A stretch of 11,928 bases of DNA, from the NCBI GenBank assembly GCA_030598625.1, contig JAUVPO010000032.1, positions 1 through 11,928 on the forward strand. Direction: 5' to 3'. Made by a program: the position numbers and the translations under genes. The DNA comes from Deferribacteres bacterium. Lineage in GTDB: Bacteria > Nitrospirota > Thermodesulfovibrionia > UBA6902. The notes below the pieces were generated by a model. The model was not told where the DNA came from, did not search any database, and worked only from the letters and a program-made list of their open reading frames with translations. This document shows positions 1 to 6,717 of the stretch, in pieces; positions within the stretch are counted from its first letter, which is position 1; each line of letters opens with the position of its first letter.

Positions 1-77
1 TGTTTAAATCCTATCTTTCGTTTGCAGTCATCCTAAGTTATGTACCGTAAGAAACAACATCCCCTATCTTCATAAAA

Positions 78-98
78 TCCCCCTTTTCAAAAGGGGGA
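78..98 (-). terminator. Palindromic hairpin, possible intrinsic terminator or dispersed repeat
   Basis: A perfect 21-base inverted repeat: a C5T4 arm and an A4G5 arm around a single central base, plus one outer T-A pair. On the minus strand the stem is followed at once by TTTTATG, the layout of an intrinsic terminator for transcription coming from the tRNA side about 120 bases away. On the plus strand there is no T tract after the stem. Short C-run/G-run palindromes of this kind also occur as dispersed intergenic repeats in many environmental genomes, so it may be a copy of a repeat family that happens to act as a terminator. I see only one copy in the window. Confidence 0.5.
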
Positions 99-220
99 GA
101 TATTAAAGGAGAACTTTTCATAAAAACAGCAATCAGCGCTTATAAACAAAATGCGGTCAATACGCATCATGCATTATTCTTATAGATTGATAGAACTAAT
201 CGATTTTAAAGACTTTGGAA

Positions 221-295
221 TGGAGCGGGCGACGGGACTCGAACCCGCGACCCCAACCTTGGCAAGGTTGTGCTCTACCACTGAGCTACACCCGC
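221..295 (-). tRNA. tRNA-Gly (anticodon GCC)
   Basis: Read on the minus strand this folds into a full cloverleaf. The acceptor stem is GCGGGTG paired with CGCCCGC (one G-T pair). The D arm is GCTCAGTGGTAGAGC. The anticodon stem CAACC/GGTTG closes the seven-base loop TTGCCAA with anticodon GCC at 263-261. The T arm is GCGGG-TTCGAGT-CCCGT. The discriminator T and a chromosomally encoded CCA end the gene at 221. The anticodon reads GGC and GGU glycine codons. The gene stands alone, with no second tRNA beside it. I could not pick out a convincing promoter in the AT-rich stretch upstream (296-390). Confidence 0.97.
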
Positions 296-302
296 AAATA
301 AA

Positions 303-324
303 GTTGAAACGTTGAAAGTTGAAA
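303..324. repeat. Three copies of the heptamer GTTGAAA
   Basis: GTTGAAA occurs at 303-309, 311-317 and 318-324, with one extra C between the first two copies. It lies just upstream of the tRNA 5' end (on the tRNA strand it reads TTTCAAC). No protein or RNA role is visible. It looks like a short microsatellite-type repeat. Confidence 0.6.
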
Positions 325-391
325 ATTAGATATTAAAAAATTCGCTTTTAATACCGGCTAAAGGGCATATTGCCATAAGCCCTCTTAACTC

Positions 392-420
392 TTAACTTAA
401 TACAATTAATAGTCTATAAT
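392..420 (+). promoter_or_regulatory. Sigma70-type promoter of trpE
   Basis: TTAACT (392-397) and a perfect TATAAT (415-420) are separated by 17 bases. Transcription would start near 427 and give a leader of about 35 bases before the trpE ATG. That leader is too short for a classical trp leader peptide and attenuator, and no Trp-codon-rich short frame is visible. Control is therefore more likely at the promoter (see the palindrome over the -10 box) or by feedback on the enzyme. Confidence 0.65.
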
Positions 421-424
421 AGAC
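412..424. promoter_or_regulatory. Perfect palindrome over the trpE -10 box, possible operator
   Basis: GTCTAT-A-ATAGAC is an exact inverted repeat with 6-base arms around one central base. It contains the whole -10 hexamer of the predicted trpE promoter. A protein bound here would block RNA polymerase, so it is a plausible repressor operator. It does not carry the CTAG half-sites of the E. coli TrpR operator, so if it is real it belongs to another regulator. Part of the symmetry comes free with an AT-rich -10 box. Confidence 0.35.
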
Positions 425-461
425 ATCTAAAATAGTAATTAATAAAAGCCGGTTTTGTCAA

Positions 462-1934
462 ATGATATACCCTGACTATAACGAATTTAAAAAGAAATCC
501 AGAAAAGGCAATCTCATCCCTGTTTACAGGGAGATACTGGCTGATCTCGACACCCCGTTGTCCGCATTCCTTAAATTAAGAGAAAAGACCGGTTTTCTCT
601 TCGAAAGCCTTGAAGGAGGAGAAAAATGGGCGCGGTATTCCTTTATCGGGAGCAACCCGTCCGTGATAATCGAAGGGGAAGGGAAAGACCTGACCATTAA
701 AAGAGGAAACCGGGAAGAAAGGGTCAAGGCGAAAAACGACCCCCTTGAAATCATCTCGGCAGAGTTGAAAAAATATAAACCTGTAATTATGCCGGGGCTG
801 CCGAGATTCTTCGGCGGTTTTGTCGGCTATATCGGTTATGACGCCGTGCGCCACTTTGAGAAAATCCCGGACCATCATCACACCGGACCCGGTCTTCCCG
901 ATATATTTATGATGCTTACCGATACACTGGTGGTTTTCGACAACATAACTCACAGGATTAAAGTAATATCAAACGCCCACATTGAAGATGGTACTAAAGA
1001 AGCGTATGAAAAGGCATGTGCAAAGATCGACCGCATAGTCCGGAAACTTCAATCAGGGGTTGCCATACCTGAAAGTTCAACATCATCTCAAAACAGGTCT
1101 TCGGAAGGATTTACCTCTAATTTCTCAAAGGACGATTTTTTAAAGGCCGTGAAAAGGACAAAGGAATATGTGAAAGCGGGTGATGTAATCCAGACTGTAA
1201 TATCGCAAAATTTTCAGCGTGATACGGACATCCCGCCGATAAACGCATACAGGGCGTTGCGTGTCGTAAATCCGTCCCCGTATATGTATTATCTTGAAAC
1301 GGGGAAATGCACGCTCGTCGGGTCTTCACCTGAGATACTGGTCAGGCTTGAAGGAGATACTGTAGAGCTCAGACCAATAGCGGGAACGAGGAGAAGAGGG
1401 AAGACGGCAAAGGAAGACTTGAGTATGGAAAAAGAATTGAAGTCTGATCCAAAGGAAATCGCGGAACATATCATGCTTGTTGATCTTGGCAGAAATGATG
1501 CCGGAAGGATTGCTGCAACAGGCAGTGTAGAGGTCACCGAACTGATGTCGGTTGAAAGATATTCTCACGTCATGCATCTTGTCTCCAATGTCGTCGGCAA
1601 GCTTGGGAAAAAGCAGGACGCCTTTGATGTCCTCAGGGCGTCATTTCCGGCAGGCACGGTTACAGGCGCCCCAAAGATACGGGCAATGGAAATTATCGAG
1701 GAACTTGAGCCCGCAAAGCGCGGACCCTATGCCGGTTCCGTGGGATACTTTGACTTCTCCGGCAATATGGACATGTGTATTACGATAAGGACAATTATCT
1801 TTAAAAACAAAAAGGCTTATATCCAGGCAGGGGCAGGAATAGTGGCGGATTCAGACCCTGATAAAGAATATGAAGAAACCGTAAACAAGGCCAAAGGAAT
1901 GTTTAAGGCAATAGAAATGGCAGAGAAAATGTAG
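462..1934 (+). CDS. trpE: Anthranilate synthase component I
   Basis: Converts chorismate and ammonia (supplied from glutamine by TrpG) to anthranilate, the first step of tryptophan synthesis, in the cytoplasm. The 490 residues match the usual length. The N-terminal domain carries the tryptophan feedback site: F45-L-F-E48-S49 (the LLES region), completed by N270-P-S-P-Y-M275. Both parts are intact, so feedback inhibition is expected. The C-terminal chorismate-binding domain shows PIAGTRRRG (305-313), DLGRNDAGRI (341-350), GTVTGAPKIRAMEII (398-412) and GAGIVADSDPDKEYEET (457-473). The NPSPYM motif and the trpG gene 26 bases downstream favour TrpE over PabB. The ATG at 462 starts the conserved N-terminus (MIYPDYNEF). 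No clear Shine-Dalgarno sequence precedes it. Confidence 0.96.
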   Translation: MIYPDYNEFKKKSRKGNLIPVYREILADLDTPLSAFLKLREKTGFLFESLEGGEKWARYSFIGSNPSVIIEGEGKDLTIKRGNREERVKAKNDPLEIISAELKKYKPVIMPGLPRFFGGFVGYIGYDAVRHFEKIPDHHHTGPGLPDIFMMLTDTLVVFDNITHRIKVISNAHIEDGTKEAYEKACAKIDRIVRKLQSGVAIPESSTSSQNRSSEGFTSNFSKDDFLKAVKRTKEYVKAGDVIQTVISQNFQRDTDIPPINAYRALRVVNPSPYMYYLETGKCTLVGSSPEILVRLEGDTVELRPIAGTRRRGKTAKEDLSMEKELKSDPKEIAEHIMLVDLGRNDAGRIAATGSVEVTELMSVERYSHVMHLVSNVVGKLGKKQDAFDVLRASFPAGTVTGAPKIRAMEIIEELEPAKRGPYAGSVGYFDFSGNMDMCITIRTIIFKNKKAYIQAGAGIVADSDPDKEYEETVNKAKGMFKAIEMAEKM

Positions 1935-1960
1935 GGAAAAGTTACGGGGGTTGAAAGAAT

Positions 1961-2533
1961 ATGCTTTTGATGATCGACAATTACGACTCTTTTACTTACA
2001 ACCTGGTCCAATATCTCGGTGAACTGGGTGAAGATATACGGGTTTTTAGAAACGACAGGATAACAATTGCAGGGATCAAAAAAATGGACCCTGAGAGAAT
2101 CGTTATCTCTCCAGGTCCCTGCACACCAAACGAAGCCGGCATATCGGTTAAGACCGTGCAGCATTTTGCCGGGAAAATCCCGATTCTCGGGGTATGCCTC
2201 GGTCATCAGTCCATTGGCGCAGCTTATGGAGCAAAGATAGTAAATGCCCCCAGATTGATGCATGGTAAAACATCCATAATTTATCATGACGAAAAAACAA
2301 TCTTTAAAAACCTCCCGAATCCTTTTGAAGCCACAAGATACCATTCATTAATTATCAAAAAAAATACCCTGTCTGATGACTTTGAAATAACGGCATGGAC
2401 AGACAGAGACGAGATTATGGGGATAAGACATAAAAAGCTCCTTGTCGAGGGGGTCCAGTTCCATCCTGAGTCGATACTTACAAAGGTTGGAAAAGATTTG
2501 CTCAGGAACTTTTTAAAGATGAAAATTTCCTGA
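1961..2533 (+). CDS. trpG: Anthranilate synthase component II (glutamine amidotransferase)
   Basis: Class I glutamine amidotransferase subunit that releases ammonia from glutamine and passes it to TrpE. At 190 residues it is a stand-alone, unfused subunit. The catalytic triad is visible: C79 in GVCLGHQS, and H168 and E170 in GVQFHPES. SPGPCTP (50-56) forms the oxyanion-side loop, and the MIDNYDSFTYNL start is typical of TrpG/PabA. It follows trpE by 26 bases with a G-rich ribosome-binding stretch (GGGGGT) upstream, so it is co-transcribed. In many bacteria one such subunit also serves PabB for folate synthesis. With no second copy in view, a dual role is possible but unproven. Confidence 0.95.
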   Translation: MLLMIDNYDSFTYNLVQYLGELGEDIRVFRNDRITIAGIKKMDPERIVISPGPCTPNEAGISVKTVQHFAGKIPILGVCLGHQSIGAAYGAKIVNAPRLMHGKTSIIYHDEKTIFKNLPNPFEATRYHSLIIKKNTLSDDFEITAWTDRDEIMGIRHKKLLVEGVQFHPESILTKVGKDLLRNFLKMKIS

Positions 2534-2597
2534 CCTTCCAAACATCTTTCAAGTTAAGTAAAAAAATCATCGGCCTGAACATGAGACATTACAAATC

Positions 2598-2606
2598 TGT
2601 TATACT
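2598..2606 (+). promoter_or_regulatory. Possible extended -10 promoter for the membrane protein gene
   Basis: TGTTATACT is an extended -10 element (TG, one base, TATACT) in the 145-base gap after trpG. The best -35 is TGAACA at 2576-2581, 19 bases away, which is weak. Transcription would start near 2613, about 65 bases before the ATG at 2679. The gap shows no terminator hairpin after trpG, so read-through is also possible. Confidence 0.35.
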
Positions 2607-2678
2607 TAAGATTCTCAACGCATATCCCGCAAAGAGATAAGTGAAACAAATTATTATCCACAATCTTACTGAGACAAC

Positions 2679-3152
2679 ATGAAACTTCACCATCATACGG
2701 CTTTTTCAACGGTAATTTCAGGGATACTGTACATTATTTTCAAATCATGGGGGCTTGCCATAGCCTGCTTCATATCAGGAATATTCATCGATTTAGATCA
2801 TATTGTCGATTATACCCGCGAGCATGGCCTGCCATTTAACATAAAAAATTTCTTCAGGGTAAATTATATGGCTCAGTACAATAAAATTTTGCTGTTATGG
2901 CATGGATGGGAATGGCTGGTCTTACTTAGTGCAGCAGCCTGGTTGACAGACTGGAACCCATGGATTACCGGTATACTTATCGGATTTAGTCAACACCTTG
3001 TTCTTGATAATATTAACAGCGGCTCAAGATGGAGTTATTCTCTATTTTGGCGATGGAGACAAGATTTTGATTTCGACACAATTTTCCCGAGAATGAAAAA
3101 ATACAAATATAATATGTCAAATGCTTCTCAAATGAATTCAAAAAACAATTAG
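2679..3152 (+). CDS. YdjM/DUF457-like membrane-bound metal-dependent hydrolase family protein
   Basis: A 157-residue integral membrane protein with about three to four hydrophobic segments (roughly 8-22, 24-37, 77-90 and 93-108). It has the spaced His/Asp pattern of the YdjM/DUF457 family (COG1988-like): HHH at 4-6, D38-L-D40-H41 at the end of the second segment, H75 in LWHGWEWL, and H106 with D110 in SQHLVLDN. These residues could bind a metal. The family is annotated as metal-dependent hydrolase, but no substrate is established for most members. It sits between trpG and trpD, where a tryptophan function is not expected. By eye it is more AT-rich than its neighbours, which fits an insertion into the cluster. 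No strong ribosome-binding site precedes the ATG. Confidence 0.7.
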   Translation: MKLHHHTAFSTVISGILYIIFKSWGLAIACFISGIFIDLDHIVDYTREHGLPFNIKNFFRVNYMAQYNKILLLWHGWEWLVLLSAAAWLTDWNPWITGILIGFSQHLVLDNINSGSRWSYSLFWRWRQDFDFDTIFPRMKKYKYNMSNASQMNSKNN

Positions 3153-3197
3153 TTCTTTCTCTTCAATCTTGACCCGGTTCTTTTTTCCCCGACCATA

Positions 3198-3206
3198 TGA
3201 TAAAAT
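3198..3206 (+). promoter_or_regulatory. Possible extended -10 promoter for trpD
   Basis: TGATAAAAT fits the extended -10 form TGnTAAAAT. It lies 29 bases before the trpD start, giving a leader of about 23 bases that holds the ribosome-binding site. TTGACC at 3169-3174 is a good -35 hexamer but is 26 bases away, too far to pair with this box. It could work only with an alternative -10 such as CATATG (3194-3199, spacer 19). Either arrangement would let trpD be transcribed apart from trpEG. Confidence 0.35.
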
Positions 3207-3235
3207 TAGTCAATTTCTATTGTGGAGGTTAGCCA

Positions 3236-4246
3236 ATGATCAAGGACGCAATAAATCTGTTAATTCAGGGTAAGCATCTATCTGAAGAAGATATGGCCGC
3301 CTCTATGAGGGATATAATGGAAGGCCAAGCCACCGACGCGCAGATTGCGTCATTTCTGACCGCCCTCAGGATAAAAGGAGAGACCGTCAAGGAAATCACG
3401 GGCGCTGCAAAGATTATGAGGGAAAAGGTGACAAGAATAAAAGCTCCGGAATATACTGTTGACACTTGCGGCACCGGTGGTGATATGTCTAATACCTTCA
3501 ACATCTCTACCACAGCTGCCCTGGTTGTTGCAGCCTGCGGTGTGCCGGTTGCGAAACACGGCAATCGTTCCGTGTCAAGCAGCTGCGGGAGTGCGGACGT
3601 ACTTGAAGCGCTTGGCATAAAAATAGACCTCGATCCCCCCAAAGTCGAAAGATGCCTTGAGTCAACCGGATTCGGATTTATGTTTGCGCCGTTATTCCAC
3701 CCCGCGATGAAATACGCGATCGGACCGAGACGGGAGATGGGAATAAGAACAGTATTTAACATTTTGGGTCCCCTTACAAATCCCGCCGGCGCTGAAAGAC
3801 AGATATTGGGGGTTTTTAGTGATTCGCTTATTGTGCCGCTGGCAAAAGTGCTTGCCAATCTCGGCATTAAACACGCATTTATAGTCCACGGAGAGGACGG
3901 GCTCGATGAGATAACCAATACGGATAAAACAAAGATATCAGAATTAAAAGAGGGAGTAATTGACAGTTATTCTCTTAATCCCGAAGAACTTGGCTTTGAG
4001 AAAGCTAAAAAAGAAAGCCTCATCGGTGGAAATGCCGGGGATAACGCAAGAATAACTATAGATATACTAAAAGGGGAAAAGGGGCCGAAAAGAGACATTG
4101 TTACCATGAATGCCGCAGCAGCTATTGTAGCGGGAGACAAGGCGACCAGCCTTAAAGAAGCGGCTGAAACTGCCCTGGAAGCGATTGATTCGGGGGCGGC
4201 GTTTGAAAAATTAGAAGAGATAAAAAAGGTAAGCAATAGTTTATAA
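3236..4246 (+). CDS. trpD: Anthranilate phosphoribosyltransferase
   Basis: Transfers the phosphoribosyl group of PRPP to anthranilate, the second committed step of tryptophan synthesis. The 336 residues match the usual stand-alone enzyme, with no fused TrpG. The PRPP site is visible as DTCGTGGD (76-83) and NISTTAA (89-95). KHGNRSVSSSCGSADVLEALG (107-127) and REMGIRTVFNILGPLTNP (166-183) are family signatures, with R166 expected near anthranilate. HGEDGLDEI (218-226) contributes to Mg-PRPP binding. GGAGG at 3224-3228 lies 7 bases before the ATG and fixes the start. It completes the anthranilate part of the pathway with trpE and trpG. No trpC follows it here. Confidence 0.96.
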   Translation: MIKDAINLLIQGKHLSEEDMAASMRDIMEGQATDAQIASFLTALRIKGETVKEITGAAKIMREKVTRIKAPEYTVDTCGTGGDMSNTFNISTTAALVVAACGVPVAKHGNRSVSSSCGSADVLEALGIKIDLDPPKVERCLESTGFGFMFAPLFHPAMKYAIGPRREMGIRTVFNILGPLTNPAGAERQILGVFSDSLIVPLAKVLANLGIKHAFIVHGEDGLDEITNTDKTKISELKEGVIDSYSLNPEELGFEKAKKESLIGGNAGDNARITIDILKGEKGPKRDIVTMNAAAAIVAGDKATSLKEAAETALEAIDSGAAFEKLEEIKKVSNSL

Positions 4247-4316
4247 ACGCTAAGCCGGACAAGCGGGAATGACATAACATGCACAATAATTTATGACGCT
4301 GCGTATAGAACCCGTG

Positions 4317-4325
4317 TGTTAAAAT
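4317..4325 (+). promoter_or_regulatory. Possible extended -10 promoter for the threonylcarbamoyl-AMP synthase gene
   Basis: TGTTAAAAT fits TGnTAAAAT. The predicted start of transcription is about 4331-4333, on or next to the ATG at 4331, which would give a leaderless message. No -35 hexamer is well placed. The lack of any Shine-Dalgarno sequence before this gene agrees with a leaderless start. Confidence 0.3.
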
Positions 4326-4330
4326 TAACC

Positions 4331-4942
4331 ATGTTGATTTTATCTTTTCAAGGAAGTGCCTCTGAAAGAGTCATTGCTGAATCATTAAATATCCTGAAAA
4401 ACAGCGGTGTCATAGCTTATCCGACAGAGAGTTTTTACGCGTTAGGGGTCCTGGCAACAGATGAAATCGCGATCAGGAAACTTTTTGAACTCAAAAAGAG
4501 ACCTGCAGAAAAACCCCTGCCGATAATAGTCGGCAGCATAGAAATCCTGAGATCTATTGTAAAAAGCGTTCCCGCCCAGGCAGAAAGTCTAATGGAAAAA
4601 TACTGGCCCGGCCCTTTAACTATCATATTTGAGGCTAAAGATAATGTGCCTCCATTATTAACCGGAGGAACAGGCAAGGTAGCGGCGCGGATTCCGGGGA
4701 AAGGTCCTGCCCTCGACCTTGCAGCGGCAGTACGGGCACCAATTACGGCAACAAGCGCCAATCCTTCAACAAAACCGCCCGCAGAAGAACCGATCAGAGT
4801 CGCGGATTATTTTGGAGACAGCCTGGATTTAATTATTGACGCTGGAAGAACTCCGGGCGGCAAGCCATCGACAATTGTTGATGTTACTGTTGAACCGCCA
4901 GGGATCTTAAGGAAAGGGAGTATTTCATTAGATTCAATATGA
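4331..4942 (+). CDS. tsaC: L-threonylcarbamoyladenylate synthase (TsaC/YrdC/Sua5 family)
   Basis: Makes threonylcarbamoyl-AMP from threonine, bicarbonate and ATP, the donor for the universal t6A modification of ANN-decoding tRNAs. It is a cytoplasmic single-domain (YrdC) enzyme of 203 residues, the size of the short TsaC type rather than the longer Sua5 type. Family signatures are GVIAYPTESFYALG (26-39), the KKRPAEKP loop (55-62), WPGPLT (92-97), the TSAN motif (141-144) and the STIVD segment near the C-terminus. An in-frame GTG at 4316 would add five residues (MLKLT). I prefer the ATG because neither start has a ribosome-binding site and homologues start near it. It is 84 bases after trpD. 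The non-catalytic-pathway relative YciO is less likely given KRPxxKP and SAN. Confidence 0.88.
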   Translation: MLILSFQGSASERVIAESLNILKNSGVIAYPTESFYALGVLATDEIAIRKLFELKKRPAEKPLPIIVGSIEILRSIVKSVPAQAESLMEKYWPGPLTIIFEAKDNVPPLLTGGTGKVAARIPGKGPALDLAAAVRAPITATSANPSTKPPAEEPIRVADYFGDSLDLIIDAGRTPGGKPSTIVDVTVEPPGILRKGSISLDSI

Positions 4943-4976
4943 AAATTTCAAATCTCTACTTACAAAAAAAGAAGTT

Positions 4977-5972
4977 TTATCTTATTCCTATCATTGTTAA
5001 TATATGATAAGTCAGCCAGGCCACTGCCGCTGTCATCGGGAGTGTAAAAATCCATGCAATCATTATCTTTCTTGCAACACCCCACCGTACCGCTGTAAGT
5101 CTTTTCGTGGCGCCCACGCCCATAATACTCGTTGTGATGACATGCGTTGTGCTTACAGGAAGTCCTAAGGAACTGGCGCCAACAATAATCGCTGTTGCCG
5201 CGGTTTCAGCGGCAAATCCGTGGACCGGCTGGAGTTTCAACATCTGGTGGCCAAGTGTTTTGATTACCCTCCAACCGCCTATGGCCGTACCGAATCCCAT
5301 AGCAAGCGCACAGATTATTATCACCCAGGAGGGGACTTCAACACTTGTGATAAAACCACCGCTGACGAGGGCGAGGGTTATTACTCCCATTACCTTTTGC
5401 GCATCATTCATGCCGTGACTTAATGCCATAAAACCCGCGGAAACAATCTGTAATCTTCCAAAGTGTTTATTGATTATTCCGGGAGAAACATTACAAAAAA
5501 CTCTGATAATTAATTTCATAAAAAGGTAACCAAAAACAATACCGATAAAAGGGGATGTAAGCAATGCTGTGAAGATCTTGGTCAGCCCTGACAGGTTAAG
5601 CTGTTCATATCCTCCCAGATGAGCAACACCGGCTCCTATTATACCTCCGATTAGTGCATGTGACGCGCTGACCGGCAAACCGAATAATGTCATTACACCA
5701 TTCCAGACAAAACCTGAGAGCAATGCGGCGGCTACAACAGTCTGGGTTATATCGGATGGGTTTACTATACCTTTGCCTATTGTCCTGGCAACCGCCGTTG
5801 AGAGAAAAGCGCCGGCTACGTTCATGCCGGCAGCCAGCAGCACGGCTTGCAGAGGAGTCAGCACCCTTGTCGAAACCACTGTGGCGATTGCATTAGCGGA
5901 ATCATTCCATCCGTTGCTGATTTCAAAGAGAAGAGCTATTGTAACTACCGCAATTATTATTGTCTCAGGCAT
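4977..5972 (-). CDS. Inorganic phosphate transporter, PiT family
   Basis: A 331-residue polytopic membrane permease that imports phosphate, or metal-phosphate, using a cation gradient. The PiT internal duplication is clear. The first half has SNGWNDSANAIATVVSTR (19-36) and GLPVSASHALIGGIIGAG (98-115). The second half repeats this as SHGMNDAQKVMG (185-196) and GLPVSTTHVITTSIMGVG (270-287). The Asn/Asp pairs N23-D24 and N189-D190 are the expected transport residues. Its ATG overlaps the end of the upstream DUF47 gene by 8 bases, so the two are translationally coupled. It converges with the TsaC gene across a 34-base gap in which I see no intrinsic terminator with a GC-rich stem. The pitA label would be reasonable, but the exact subfamily is not decided by sequence reading. 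Confidence 0.93.
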   Translation of the reverse strand: MPETIIIAVVTIALLFEISNGWNDSANAIATVVSTRVLTPLQAVLLAAGMNVAGAFLSTAVARTIGKGIVNPSDITQTVVAAALLSGFVWNGVMTLFGLPVSASHALIGGIIGAGVAHLGGYEQLNLSGLTKIFTALLTSPFIGIVFGYLFMKLIIRVFCNVSPGIINKHFGRLQIVSAGFMALSHGMNDAQKVMGVITLALVSGGFITSVEVPSWVIIICALAMGFGTAIGGWRVIKTLGHQMLKLQPVHGFAAETAATAIIVGASSLGLPVSTTHVITTSIMGVGATKRLTAVRWGVARKIMIAWIFTLPMTAAVAWLTYHILTMIGIR

Positions 5973-6588
5973 GCTTAAGGACTATGCTTTCGAGGATATC
6001 TGCAACATCTTCACACGTATCATTTGCTTCTTCAAGGTGTTCGTATACTTCCTTCCACTTAATAACAAGGATAGGGTCTTTTATATTATCGAAAAGTTTG
6101 ACAAGTCCTGCCCGGAAAATCCTGTCTCCCCTGTTTTCAAGCCGGTTTATCTCGATGCAGTACTCCTGTATATATGAATATTTCTTGTTCTTGAGGGCGC
6201 CTATAGCCTTTGTTATATAATCCGTGGTTTCAAGGAGAGTTTTTGAAAGATCTACAGCTTCTGACGGGGCATACTCCAGTTTAAACAACACCGCCCTGTC
6301 CGCTGAAGCCCAGATTAAATCCAGGACGTCATCAATGCATCCAACAAGCGCATGGATGTCTTCCCTGTCAACAGGGGTCAGAAAGGTCTTGTTAAGCTTA
6401 CGCATTACCTCATGCGTAATCATATCTCCTTCCTGCTCTGCTTCATATATCTCTTTTGCCTTGATTTCAGCGAGACTCAAATCTTCCATCATTTCAACGA
6501 GAAGCTTTGCGCTTTTATTAATATTGAGGGCTGCTTTTTCGAACATGCTGAAAAAATCGGTTTCTTTGGGAAGGAACTTTCTTAACAT
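5965..6588 (-). CDS. DUF47 family PhoU-like protein, partner of the PiT permease
   Basis: A 207-residue soluble, largely helical protein of the DUF47/PhoU_div family. These genes lie typically beside PiT permeases and are thought to regulate them or to bind metal and phosphate. PhoU-type acidic metal motifs are present: EAEQEGDMITHEV (49-61), RLENRGDRIFRAG (149-161) and the acidic EANDTCEDVADILE (187-200). The conserved TFLTPVDREDIHAL (68-81) is strong family evidence. No membrane segment is seen. It is the first gene of the two-gene operon. The start at 6588 has only a weak ribosome-binding stretch but gives the typical N-terminus (MLRKFLPKE). A direct regulatory effect on transport is inferred from gene context. 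Confidence 0.9.
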   Translation of the reverse strand: MLRKFLPKETDFFSMFEKAALNINKSAKLLVEMMEDLSLAEIKAKEIYEAEQEGDMITHEVMRKLNKTFLTPVDREDIHALVGCIDDVLDLIWASADRAVLFKLEYAPSEAVDLSKTLLETTDYITKAIGALKNKKYSYIQEYCIEINRLENRGDRIFRAGLVKLFDNIKDPILVIKWKEVYEHLEEANDTCEDVADILESIVLKHA

Positions 6589-6628
6589 TATTTGACCACT
6601 TTAAAATTCTCTTTGATTTCCGGTTAAA

Positions 6629-6657
6629 AGAATACTAAAATCTCGACTTAATGTCAA
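6629..6657 (-). promoter_or_regulatory. Sigma70 promoter of the DUF47-PiT operon
   Basis: On the minus strand a perfect TTGACA (6657-6652) is followed after exactly 17 bases by TATTCT (6634-6629). Transcription would begin near 6622 and give a leader of about 34 bases. The 129-base gap after pgl therefore separates two transcription units. I see no PhoB-type direct repeats upstream. An AT-only inverted repeat TTTATA-GAAT-TATAAA (6668-6683) lies just upstream of the -35 box. Confidence 0.65.
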
Positions 6658-6717
6658 CAAGAACAAATTTATAGAATTATAAACCATAACCAAGTCTGTT
6701 TATCCTATACCTTAACT

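Noticed and set aside
104..125. AAAGGAG followed by ATAAAA in the region before the tRNA, considered as the start of a small gene
   Set aside because: No start codon lies at a usable distance and no open frame with coding character follows.
1..220. Possible coding or RNA gene in the first 220 bases
   Set aside because: Apart from the palindrome at 78-98 and a weak 5-pair hairpin (ATGCG/CGCAT, 151-167), I see no open frame, RNA fold or mobile element signature.
361..384. AGGGC...GCCCT and GGCA-TAT-TGCC alternative hairpins upstream of trpE, considered as a trp attenuator
   Set aside because: They lie upstream of the predicted promoter (392-420), have only 4-5 pairs, and are not followed by a T tract or associated with a Trp-codon leader peptide.
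1817..2344. 175-codon minus-strand open frame across the trpE-trpG junction
   Set aside because: Antisense shadow of two well-supported genes. Composition is rich in Cys and aromatic residues with no family resemblance.
3265..3918. Long open frame (217 codons) on the minus strand inside trpD
   Set aside because: It lies wholly antisense to a gene with clear family motifs, its translation is Ser/Pro/Ile-rich without any recognisable domain, and it has no ribosome-binding site.
4943..4976. Bidirectional terminator between the convergent TsaC and PiT genes
   Set aside because: Only AAAATTTC pairing with GAAGTTTT across a 21-base loop is available. There is no GC-rich stem, so it is not a convincing intrinsic terminator.
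6668..6683. TTTATA-GAAT-TATAAA as a terminator after pgl
   Set aside because: The stem is AT-only with six pairs and no T tract follows, so it would be too unstable to terminate transcription.
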